Positions 44,449 to 52,008 of a stretch of 64,000 nucleotides of DNA are shown one piece after another. The position numbers and the translations under genes are program-made. A model generated the notes under the pieces. The model had not been told where the DNA came from, did no database searches, and saw only the letters and a list, made by a program, of their open reading frames with translations. The stretch lies in NCBI RefSeq assembly GCF_050946405.1, contig NZ_JBMNUS010000001.1, positions 740,528 through 804,527 on the forward strand, in the 5' to 3' direction. The stretch comes from Pseudochelatococcus sp050946405 (lineage in GTDB: Bacteria; Pseudomonadota; Alphaproteobacteria; Rhizobiales; Beijerinckiaceae). Each line of letters begins with the position of its first letter. Position 1 is the first letter of the stretch.

Positions 44449-45189
44449 GCGGGACAGGGAGACGGGAGCGCCGGATTTGGCCAGCACGCCATTGAAGTTG
44501 CCGCCGCTGCCGCGCAGGCGCGCCACCACGTTGCCGCGCGCGTAGAGATAGACCTCGTTGCCGCGCAGATCCCAGGCGTTGACGCTGCCCAGATCCTGAG
44601 AGGCGCAGCCGCTGGACGATGCCTTGTAGAGATCGAGCGACGGCGAACTCGACAGCGTGACGCGGCAGGAACTGCCGGATGCTTCGCTCGCGCGCCAGCT
44701 ACCCGTCACGGAAGTGCGCGAAGGCGCGACAGCCGGCGGTGGGGCCGCAGGCGGCGGCGAGGAGGGCAGCGCGGCGACCTGAGCGGGCGACGGCTGGCTC
44801 TGGTTCAGCGTTGCGGCGGGGTCCTGCCCGCGCGACAGGTCAATCGCCGGGTCGGGCGTTGCGGGCGGCTGGGCCGCGTCCGCGCCGGGAGGCGGCGGCA
44901 ACGGCGTGGACACGACCGCTGGCGCGGGCGCCCGGCCCGGTGCCGGCACGATATCGTCGACAGGGGCGGGAATGACGCGGGCGGTGCTGTAAGGGCTCGT
45001 GCTGTAGCGACCCGTACCCTGGACGCCGGTGGAAAACCGCGCCGAATCGGCGCAGGCGCCAAGCAACAACGCAATACCCAGCGCCGGCGAAACCTGCATC
45101 GCACGCCGCTGCAACCGGCCCGGCGGCCGACGACGGGAAGCCGGGGCGCCGCTCATCGCTTTTGCGACCGAAATCATGCCGGAATTCAT
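44446..45189 (-). CDS. AprI/Inh-family lipoprotein (Omp19-like)
   Basis: The 247-residue protein has a basic N-region, a hydrophobic core and a lipobox LLGAC (Cys about residue 46), so it is probably an outer-membrane lipoprotein. A Pro/Ala-rich linker (about residues 70-160) leads to a C-terminal AprI/Inh domain: VTGSWRASEASGSSCRVTLS ... CASQDLGSVNAWDLRGNEVYLY. Brucella Omp19 of this type inhibits host proteases. No protease gene is adjacent. GAGGG precedes the ATG at 45189, but the leader before the core is long, and starts at 45156 or 45099 are possible. Confidence 0.82.
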   Translation of the reverse strand: MNSGMISVAKAMSGAPASRRRPPGRLQRRAMQVSPALGIALLLGACADSARFSTGVQGTGRYSTSPYSTARVIPAPVDDIVPAPGRAPAPAVVSTPLPPPPGADAAQPPATPDPAIDLSRGQDPAATLNQSQPSPAQVAALPSSPPPAAPPPAVAPSRTSVTGSWRASEASGSSCRVTLSSSPSLDLYKASSSGCASQDLGSVNAWDLRGNEVYLYARGNVVARLRGSGGNFNGVLAKSGAPVSLSR

Positions 45190-45352
45190 CTCATGCCCTC
45201 GCTACGGCCGGTGCCTTCAGCGCAGCCGGCCAAACGCCGCCACAACCCTTTGATGGGCGACCGCGTCAACTCGCCCACCTGTATGTTCTTGTGCCACGAA
45301 TACCGACGAACGGGGAGAGAATTTTGACCCGGCGCGACAAACCCGATACGAC

Positions 45353-45382
45353 ATGGCGCATTCCTGCAACAGAATGCGCCAT
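45353..45382. terminator. Hairpin downstream of the sdh operon
   Basis: ATGGCGCATTC and GAATGCGCCAT form an 11-bp perfect stem with an 8-base loop, about 42 bases after the sdhB stop. Its T-rich tail is on the plus strand (TATTTTG), yet the gene it could end is on the minus strand, so its function as terminator of sdhCDAB is uncertain. Confidence 0.5.
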
Positions 45383-45423
45383 ATTTTGCAAGACGTTGTG
45401 ACGAGCGAACGATTCCGTGGGGC

Positions 45424-46209
45424 TTACACCTGCCGCACGACCATCATCTGCTTGATTTCGGCGATGGCCTTGGCGGGGTTGAGACCCTTCGGGCATGCGT
45501 TGGCGCAGTTCATGATCGTATGGCAACGGTACAGCCGGAAGGGATCTTCGAGATCGTCCAGCCGCTCGCCGGTGGCCTCGTCGCGGCTGTCGATGAGCCA
45601 GCGATAGGCCTGCAACAATGCGGCGGGACCGAGATAACGGTCGCCGTTCCACCAGTAGCTCGGGCACGAGGTCGAGCAGCAGGCGCAGAGAATGCACTCG
45701 TAAAGCCCGTCGAGCTTCTGGCGATCCTCGTGGCTCTGACGCCATTCCTTTTCAGGCGCGGGCGTCACGGTGTGCAGCCAGGGTTCCACCGAGGCATGCT
45801 GGGCATAGAAGCGCGTCAGATCCGGCACGAGATCCTTCACCACCGGCATGTGCGGCAGCGGATAGATGTTGACGATGCCGTTCTGCGCCACCTCGTCGAT
45901 GCCGCGCGTGCAGGCCAGCGTGTTGGAGCCCGAGATGTTCATGGCGCACGAGCCGCAGATGCCTTCGCGGCAGGAGCGGCGGAACGTCAGCGTGGGATCG
46001 ATGGTGTTCTTGATCCAGATCAGCGCATCGAGCACCATCGGGCCGCAATCGTCGCGGTTGACGTGATAGGTGTCCATGCGCGGATTGGCGCCCGTATCCG
46101 GGTCATAGCGGTAGATGTTGAACAGCGTGGTCCGGGTGGCTCCGGCCGGAGCAGGCCAGACCTTGCCGGACGTCACCCGCGAGTTTTTGGGAAGCCTGAA
46201 CTCAGCCAT
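45424..46209 (-). CDS. sdhB: Succinate dehydrogenase iron-sulfur subunit
   Basis: The 261-residue subunit carries the three cluster motifs: [2Fe-2S] CREGICGSCAMNISGSNTLAC, [4Fe-4S] CILCACCSTSC, and [3Fe-4S] CHTIMNCANACPKGLNP. It passes electrons from SdhA flavin to ubiquinone in complex II at the inner membrane. It is the last gene of sdhCDAB, 34 bases after sdhA. Confidence 0.97.
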   Translation of the reverse strand: MAEFRLPKNSRVTSGKVWPAPAGATRTTLFNIYRYDPDTGANPRMDTYHVNRDDCGPMVLDALIWIKNTIDPTLTFRRSCREGICGSCAMNISGSNTLACTRGIDEVAQNGIVNIYPLPHMPVVKDLVPDLTRFYAQHASVEPWLHTVTPAPEKEWRQSHEDRQKLDGLYECILCACCSTSCPSYWWNGDRYLGPAALLQAYRWLIDSRDEATGERLDDLEDPFRLYRCHTIMNCANACPKGLNPAKAIAEIKQMMVVRQV

Positions 46210-46243
46210 TGTCTTTGCTCTCTTCGCTCATCCGTCCGGGAGA

Positions 46244-48064
46244 TCAGTACACGCGCGCCTTGGGCTCGATGTACTGGATTTCGTTCGACATCGTGTAGGT
46301 ATGCACCGGACGGTAATCGAGCGTCACCTTGTGGGAGTGGGTATCGAGCCACGCCAGCGTGTGCTTCATCCAGCTTTCGTCGTCGCGGTTCGGATAATCC
46401 TCGCGCGCATGCGCACCCCGGCTCTCGAGCCGGTTGAGGGCGCCTTCCATCGTCACCACCGCCTGGGTGATGAGATTGTCGAACTCCAGCGTCTCCACCA
46501 GATCGGAGTTCCAGATCAGCGAACGGTCGGAGACGCGCACGTCCTTGGCCGAGGTCCAGACGTCGTGAATGAGCTTCACGCCTTCCTCCAGCACCTCGCC
46601 GGTGCGGAACACCGCGCAGTTGGACTGCATGGTGCGCTGCATGTCGAGACGGAGCTGCGCGGTCGGCGTGCCGCCGGATGCATGGCGGAAGCGGTCGAGG
46701 CGCGACAGCGCGAGATCGGCCGAGTCCTTCGGCAGCTCCGGCTGCTTCTCGCCGGCGGTGACGACTTCCGCCGCCCGCAGGCCGGCGGCGCGGCCGAACA
46801 CCACGAGGTCGATCAGCGAGTTCGAGCCGAGGCGGTTCGCGCCGTGCACCGAGACGCAGGCCGCTTCGCCGAGCGCCATCAGACCGGGAACGATCGAATC
46901 GGGATCGCCGCCGCGCTTCGTCACCACTTCGCCGTGATAGTTCGTGGGAATGCCGCCCATGTTGTAATGAACGGTCGGCAGAACCGGGATCGGCTCCTTC
47001 GTCACGTCGACGCCGGCGAAGATATGCGCCGATTCGGAAATGCCGGGCAGGCGTTCCGCGAGGATGGCCGGATCGAGGTGATCGAGGTGCAGGTAGATGT
47101 GGTCCTTGTTCTTGCCCACGCCGCGGCCTTCGCGAATCTCGATGGTCATCGAGCGCGACACCACGTCGCGCGAGGCCAGATCCTTGGCGGAAGGCGCGTA
47201 GCGCTCCATGAAGCGCTCGCCCTCGGAATTGGTGAGATAGCCGCCCTCGCCGCGCGCGCCCTCGGTGATAAGGCAGCCTGCGCCGTAGATGCCGGTCGGG
47301 TGGAACTGGACGAATTCCATGTCCTGAAGCGGCAGGCCGGCCCGCAGCACCATGGCGTTGCCGTCGCCGGTGCAGGTATGGGCGGAGGTGGCCGAGAAAT
47401 AGGCGCGCCCGTAACCGCCGGTCGCGAGAATCACGAGCTGCGACCGGAAGCGGTGCAAGGTGCCGTCGTCGAGCTTGAGCGCGATCACGCCCCGGCAGCG
47501 ACCTTCCTCATCCATGATCAGGTCGATGGCGAAATATTCGATGAAGAACTCGGTGCTGTTCTTCACCGCCTGCCCGTAGAGGGTGTGCAGCATCGCGTGG
47601 CCGGTGCGGTCGGCGGCGGCGCAGGTGCGCTGCGCCGTGCCCTGGCCGAAGTGCGTCGTCATGCCGCCGAAGGGCCGCTGGTAGATCTTGCCTTCCTCGG
47701 TGCGCGAGAACGGCACGCCCCAGTGCTCCAGCTCGTAGACGGCGGCAGGCGCGTTGCGCACCAGATATTCGATGGCATCCTGATCGCCGAGCCAGTCCGA
47801 CCCCTTCACGGTGTCGTACATATGCCATTGCCACTTGTCGTCGCCCATGTTGCCGAGCGAGGCGGAGATGCCGCCCTGCGCCGCGACGGTGTGCGAGCGG
47901 GTCGGGAAAACCTTGGTGACGCAGGCTGTGCGCAGGCCGGCCTGCGAACAGCCGACGGTGGCGCGAAGGCCGGCGCCGCCAGCGCCCACCACCACCACGT
48001 CGAACGTGTGATCGGTGATCGGATAGGCGTTGCCGACGACGGCGGGAGAGGAAATCGTGGCCAT
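46244..48064 (-). CDS. sdhA: Succinate dehydrogenase flavoprotein subunit
   Basis: The 606-residue protein has the FAD-binding N-terminus VVVGAGGAGLRATVG and the motif RSHTVAAQGGISASLGN containing the flavin-linking His. It also has the active-site HPTGIYGAGCLITEGARGEGG and the C-terminal ESRGAHAREDYPNRDD. It oxidises succinate to fumarate. Two bases separate it from sdhD. Confidence 0.97.
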   Translation of the reverse strand: MATISSPAVVGNAYPITDHTFDVVVVGAGGAGLRATVGCSQAGLRTACVTKVFPTRSHTVAAQGGISASLGNMGDDKWQWHMYDTVKGSDWLGDQDAIEYLVRNAPAAVYELEHWGVPFSRTEEGKIYQRPFGGMTTHFGQGTAQRTCAAADRTGHAMLHTLYGQAVKNSTEFFIEYFAIDLIMDEEGRCRGVIALKLDDGTLHRFRSQLVILATGGYGRAYFSATSAHTCTGDGNAMVLRAGLPLQDMEFVQFHPTGIYGAGCLITEGARGEGGYLTNSEGERFMERYAPSAKDLASRDVVSRSMTIEIREGRGVGKNKDHIYLHLDHLDPAILAERLPGISESAHIFAGVDVTKEPIPVLPTVHYNMGGIPTNYHGEVVTKRGGDPDSIVPGLMALGEAACVSVHGANRLGSNSLIDLVVFGRAAGLRAAEVVTAGEKQPELPKDSADLALSRLDRFRHASGGTPTAQLRLDMQRTMQSNCAVFRTGEVLEEGVKLIHDVWTSAKDVRVSDRSLIWNSDLVETLEFDNLITQAVVTMEGALNRLESRGAHAREDYPNRDDESWMKHTLAWLDTHSHKVTLDYRPVHTYTMSNEIQYIEPKARVY

Positions 48065-48066
48065 CG

Positions 48067-48462
48067 TTAAACCCCGAACGAAATCTTGAGAACAGCGAAG
48101 ATCGCCGCGATGGCGACGGCGCCGGCGAAGAGCGTGTTGGCGATGACGGCCAGCACCTTCAGCCCTTCGTGATGAACGTAGTCCTCGATCACCACCTGCA
48201 TGCCGAGGCGCCCGTGAAAGGTCGCCGCGAGAATGAACAGCAGCAGGATGATCGCGGTCAGCGGATGGCCGACCAGCGCCCGCGCGGACTCATAGTCGCG
48301 GCCGGAAGCGCAGATGATGATCGCGATGAAGGCGAGAGCGAGGGGCACCAGCGCCACGGCGGTCAGCCGCTGCTGCCAGAAATGCCCGGTGCCGGACTTC
48401 GCCGAGCCGAGCCCGCGAACGCCCTTGACCGGCGTGCGGATGGAGAAATCGAACTGTCCCAT
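48067..48462 (-). CDS. sdhD: Succinate dehydrogenase membrane anchor subunit
   Basis: The 131-residue protein has three membrane helices and the pattern SGTGHFWQQRLTAVALVPLAL at the first helix. HGRLGMQVVIEDYVHHEGLK lies near the quinone/heme region. It anchors SdhAB with SdhC. Length is typical. Confidence 0.93.
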   Translation of the reverse strand: MGQFDFSIRTPVKGVRGLGSAKSGTGHFWQQRLTAVALVPLALAFIAIIICASGRDYESARALVGHPLTAIILLLFILAATFHGRLGMQVVIEDYVHHEGLKVLAVIANTLFAGAVAIAAIFAVLKISFGV

Positions 48463-48514
48463 GACGGCCTCCTTTGCCGGTCTCCTGTTGGCGGGTTCCT
48501 GCCCGATGTCGGGC

Positions 48515-48928
48515 TCAGCCGATGCTCAGGCCGACGGCCCACACCAGCACCGTCAACACGAGGGAGACGATCAGCGTGCCGCGGGCGAGCCCCATGCGCG
48601 CCTTGAGGTCGTAACCGTAGCCCAGATCCCATATGAAGTGCCGCAGGCCGCCCGCGAGGTGATGCAGCAGCGCCCAGGTGTAGCCGAACAGCACGAAACG
48701 CCCGATCGCCGAGCCGAACACGTCCTGCGCCGTGGCGAACGCTTCCGGCCCCGCCGCCAGCGCCACCAGCCAGTACACCAGCAGCAGCGTGCCGGCGTAA
48801 AGGGCGACGCCCGTCAGGCGGTGGATGACCGACATGGCCATCGTCCACGTCAGCTTGTAGATCTGAAGATGGGGGGACAGCGGGCGAGCCGCTGCGCGCT
48901 GGGGGGTGGGGGCTTTCGCCTCAGCCAT
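48515..48928 (-). CDS. sdhC: Succinate dehydrogenase cytochrome b556 subunit
   Basis: The 137-residue protein contains RPLSPHLQIYKLTWTMAMS, SVIHRLTGVALY (conserved Ser, His and Arg of the quinone site) and the heme-ligand helix ALLHHLAGGLRHFIWDLG. Three membrane segments are visible. It is the first gene of the sdhCDAB operon. The start was set at 48928 by family comparison over an in-frame codon at 48997. Confidence 0.95.
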   Translation of the reverse strand: MAEAKAPTPQRAAARPLSPHLQIYKLTWTMAMSVIHRLTGVALYAGTLLLVYWLVALAAGPEAFATAQDVFGSAIGRFVLFGYTWALLHHLAGGLRHFIWDLGYGYDLKARMGLARGTLIVSLVLTVLVWAVGLSIG

Positions 48929-48992
48929 GATCTCGGGTCTCCTCCACGACCACGGCGTCCCGAGCGGACGCCGACGGCAAACCGGAGCACGC

Positions 48993-49022
48993 TCCATAGT
49001 CTAGAGCTACTCGAAGTTGCAA
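48993..49022 (-). promoter_or_regulatory. Putative sdhC promoter
   Basis: On the minus strand TTGCAA (49022-49017) and TATGGA (48998-48993), spaced 18 bases, lie 65 bases before the sdhC start. Confidence 0.4.
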
Positions 49023-49167
49023 TGTTCGTATCCAATCTGCCGCGCCTTCGCAACGGATTGCGCTCGATTGCCGGTGACAAAAATCTGCGTCTGTCACCGC
49101 GCCGGGGAAGAGGATTGAGGCCGGAAGGCGGCGGCCGCGGCGGGAAAGGCGGGAGCGGGCGGCCGCC

Positions 49168-49557
49168 TCATGCGTCTGGCCGGCTCCGCTTGTGTCGGCC
49201 ACCCTTGCCGTGCCGGCCGTCCCCCGCGGCTGCGGCGTCGGCGACGCTCGCGAGGGCCTGCGCGATGCCGGCGGGATCGCCGGCAAGGCGGATGGTTTTC
49301 AGGCGTGAGGTATGGCCGGAGGCTACCTCCGCGGCCGACGCCGGCAGACCGGCGCTTTTTGCGACCAGCTTCAGCAGGGCGGCGTTGGCGGCGCCGTCTT
49401 CCGGCGCCTGGCGCACGCGCGCGAGCAACACGGCACGCCCGTCCGAGAGCATGCCCCGCCCGTCGATCGAATCACGTCCTCCCCTGGGAGTGAGGCGAAC
49501 GGAGAGGAGAACGCCTCCTTCTTCCGTTCGCCACGGTTCAGCCGTTTCGGCGTTCAT
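49168..49557 (-). CDS. DUF167 (YggU) family protein
   Basis: This 129-residue protein has the DUF167 pattern: VRLTPRGGRDSIDG, RVRQAPEDGAANAALLKLVA and ASGHTSRLKTIRL. The family is small, cytoplasmic and of unknown function, commonly encoded after yggT as here (15 bases). The C-terminal tail is rich in Gly, Lys and Arg. Confidence 0.9.
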   Translation of the reverse strand: MNAETAEPWRTEEGGVLLSVRLTPRGGRDSIDGRGMLSDGRAVLLARVRQAPEDGAANAALLKLVAKSAGLPASAAEVASGHTSRLKTIRLAGDPAGIAQALASVADAAAAGDGRHGKGGRHKRSRPDA

Positions 49558-49572
49558 CGCGGCAACGTTCCG

Positions 49573-49863
49573 TCAGGGCAGGAGCGGACGCAGGTAGCGC
49601 TCGATGAAGCTTTGCAGGAAGAACACCAGCAGCAGCAGAATCACCGGCGAGATATCGATGCCGCCGAGATTCGGCAGCAGGCCGCGAATCGGCCGCAGCA
49701 GCGGTTCGGTCAACTGGTGGAGAAAGTGCAGCGCCGAACGCACGAATCCGTTGCGCGTGTTCACGACGTCAAAGGCGATCAGCCAGCTCAGGATGGCGCT
49801 GGCGATGATGACGTAGGTATACAGGTTCAGCACGAGCTGAACGACGTCGAGAACCGATTGCAT
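49573..49863 (-). CDS. YggT-family membrane protein
   Basis: The 96-residue protein has two membrane segments and the YggT motif TEPLLRPIRGLLPNLGGIDISPVILLL. YggT proteins have been linked to osmotic shock tolerance and to cell division or membrane organisation in some bacteria. I took the ATG at 49863 (MQSVLDVVQLVLNLYTYV); upstream in-frame codons to 49914 are not conserved. It forms an operon with the DUF167 gene. Confidence 0.9.
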   Translation of the reverse strand: MQSVLDVVQLVLNLYTYVIIASAILSWLIAFDVVNTRNGFVRSALHFLHQLTEPLLRPIRGLLPNLGGIDISPVILLLLVFFLQSFIERYLRPLLP

Positions 49864-50091
49864 GTCGTCTCCTTGGGGCGCTTTCACTTTGGCGCCGCAC
49901 CGTTCGGCGGCCAAAGCGGATATTGCCGCACCGTTATATCGCCCCCTTTCGTCAAGAGCCAGATGCCGGAAGCCGGATAGTGGGGGCGAGGTGACGGGAG
50001 TTGCCGGCCGGCATGGGCCTCCGGCGCGGACATCCGACAGGGCGCGCGAAAAACCCTGTGCACAATTCGCGCGATCGAGCGACGGAAGTCA

Positions 50092-50120
50092 TTGACAGCG
50101 CGCCAGCCGGGACCTACAAC
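50092..50120 (+). promoter_or_regulatory. tRNA-Ala promoter
   Basis: A consensus -35 TTGACA (50092-50097), a 17-base spacer and TACAAC (50115-50120) lie 11 bases before the tRNA. Confidence 0.8.
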
Positions 50121-50131
50121 GCCTCAATCTT

Positions 50132-50207
50132 GGGGCTGTAGCTCAGTTGGGAGAGCGCTGCAATCGCACTGCAGAGGTCGTGAGTTCGAATCTCATCAGC
50201 TCCACCA
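50132..50207 (+). tRNA. tRNA-Ala (anticodon CGC)
   Basis: The 76-base gene has acceptor strands GGGGCTG and CAGCTCC (one G-U pair), the D-stem region AGCTCAGTTGGGAGAGC, an anticodon stem CTGCA/TGCAG with loop ATCGCAC giving anticodon CGC, and the T arm GTGAGTTCGAATCTCAT. The 3' CCA is encoded. It reads GCG codons. The accessory region begins directly downstream. Confidence 0.93.
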
Positions 50208-50348
50208 GTCACCTTTTGTCGTCATAAGTGGCTGATTTTCTTTGGGAAATAGGAACGAGAGTTTCAGTGCGTACCTATAAGACTCCCCTAGAATCGTACC
50301 TCAATACTAGGGGCAGGGCAGGCGCCGGCGAATCACAACAAGGCGTAA

Positions 50349-50376
50349 TTGAACCATCAAGGTAAACGCCTATAAG
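50349..50376 (+). promoter_or_regulatory. Putative promoter of the CPBP protease gene
   Basis: TTGAAC (50349-50354), 16 bases and TATAAG (50371-50376) lie just upstream of the start at 50408. A hairpin (CCCCTAG / CTAGGGG, 50285-50291 and 50307-50313) precedes it. Confidence 0.5.
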
Positions 50377-50407
50377 AGATGGATCGCGCTGAAGCAGGGA
50401 CGCCTCT

Positions 50408-51274
50408 ATGACCCTCGCCGCCGGCATAACCTTTCCAGCCGACCACACGGCCCCGGCATGGCGTGCTGTCTGGGGCCTGTTCCTTCTGTGCGTGATCTTT
50501 CGGCTACTCGACGTCTTCGTGTTTCGGTCCGACGAGTGGTTTGGCGAGCAGGTTCTGACCAAGGCCCTAGGGTTGGCGGCGATCCTGGCCTATCTGTGGT
50601 TCGCGGGCAGGTCGGCAAGCGCCATCGGCGTACGCGCCGGAGGCTGGGACCGGGCCGTATTGATGGGCGTCGCCGTCGCCGGTGCTGCACTGGTGGCTGG
50701 ATATACTGCCGAGGTTATCACTCTCTTCGTGTCCGGGCAGGCCCCTTCGCTGCGCATCGGATTTCAGGGCCATTCTCTTCTGCCCGACACGGCGATGCAG
50801 GGAGGACTGACCTTCGGGCTCGGACTCCTTGCGGGTAACCTGCTGAACTCGGCCATGGAGGAAAGCCTTTTTCGCGGGCTGATGATCAGCCATTTTCTTC
50901 TACGCATGAGCTTTGCGCGGGCGAACCTGTTGCAGGCGGTGTTGTTCGGCCTGTGGCATGTCATCTGGCCTCTACGTGGATGGATGGATGGCGAAATGAG
51001 CGCCCCCGTCGCGCTAGGCATTGCGGCAACTTACGTTATCTCGGCCGGTGTCGCGGGTTACGCGTGGGGTCTGCTGTTTCTGGCGACACGAAGCCTGTGG
51101 TCCGCCTTCACTGCGCATACCGTTCACAACAGCGTATTGAATGCTTTGCATGTCGATACCGGACTCGGGGAGGCGCCTCTGCTCGGCGTCCGGGTGAGCG
51201 TGGCCGTGATCGTCCTACTTGCGTTGTCGGCTCTGACCCTTTGGCGCAGGCGGTCTCAACCGTCCGACATCTGA
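50408..51274 (+). CDS. CPBP-family intramembrane metalloprotease
   Basis: The 288-residue membrane protein has about seven hydrophobic segments and the three CPBP motifs: EExxxR (E151, E152, R156), FxxxH (H184, in FGLWHVIW) and HxxxN (TVHNS, about residues 238-242). Eukaryotic relatives remove the tripeptide after CAAX prenylation; bacterial members include MroQ-like peptide processing proteases and bacteriocin-immunity proteins. No peptide precursor is visible nearby. It is the first gene after the tRNA-Ala and is followed by an IS remnant. Confidence 0.88.
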   Translation: MTLAAGITFPADHTAPAWRAVWGLFLLCVIFRLLDVFVFRSDEWFGEQVLTKALGLAAILAYLWFAGRSASAIGVRAGGWDRAVLMGVAVAGAALVAGYTAEVITLFVSGQAPSLRIGFQGHSLLPDTAMQGGLTFGLGLLAGNLLNSAMEESLFRGLMISHFLLRMSFARANLLQAVLFGLWHVIWPLRGWMDGEMSAPVALGIAATYVISAGVAGYAWGLLFLATRSLWSAFTAHTVHNSVLNALHVDTGLGEAPLLGVRVSVAVIVLLALSALTLWRRRSQPSDI

Positions 51275-51412
51275 CCTCGGCCATGAGAAGCCTGCCAACG
51301 CCAAGCCCTATGCGCGGCAGTTTAAACGATCTATTGCGGCCCTTAAATGGGCTGCGAAAAGTTGAGATTGGTCAGCTTGGCAAGATAGCGGCTATTTGTC
51401 GCTGCTGTGGGG

Positions 51413-51936
51413 CTATCTCGCTTCCGACAGCTTCCAGCCGGAACGACCTCGCCCATACCTTCCCGTAACCCTTGAGAAAGAACCCGTAGTGAACGCTGTC
51501 CGCTTCCTCGGGAACAGGGTGACGGGACGGCCTTCGGCGTCGACCAGCGCATGGATCTTGCTGGTCAGACCGCCGCGGGAACGTCCCATGCAACCATCGT
51601 CTCCATCCCCTTTTTTCCCGTGGCCGCGTGCTGGTGGACACGGACACAGGAGGAATCGATCATGACGATGTCGCCGTCATAGGCTTCCGAAACCGCTGCG
51701 AGCAGGCGGTCCCATACGCCGGCTTTTCGCCAGCGAACGAAACGGTTGTAGCAGGTCGTTGGCGGGCCATAGCGTTCGGGAACCTCCGCCCATGGCGACC
51801 CCGTCCGAAACCGCCACAGAATGCCGTTCAACACTCGCCGGTCATCGACACGCGGCACACCACGCGGCTTGTTCGGCAGAAGCGGTGCAATGATGGCCCA
51901 TTCCCGGTCGGTGAGTTCGTAACGGCGACGTGTCAT
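51413..51936 (-). pseudogene. IS5-family transposase remnant, frameshifted and truncated
   Basis: The first frame (from 51936) encodes RRYELTDREWAIIAPLLP ... GILWRFRTGSPWAEVPERYG ... MIDSSCVRVHQHAATGKKG, a typical IS5-family (IS427-like) N-terminus with the first catalytic Asp. At an A6G run (minus strand, about 51611-51617) a shift of -1 continues as GCMGRSRGGLTSKIHALVDAEGRPVTL, the standard next block. Such IS elements use a programmed -1 shift at this site. After VTL the sequence diverges and stops at 51413. The C-terminal third with the catalytic Glu is gone, so it is inactive. Confidence 0.8.
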
Positions 51937-52008
51937 CAAGGGCCTCCCTGTCGGAACCCTTGAATCACCAATCCATTCAAACACAAAGCGTATTTATGAG
52001 TTCACGGC

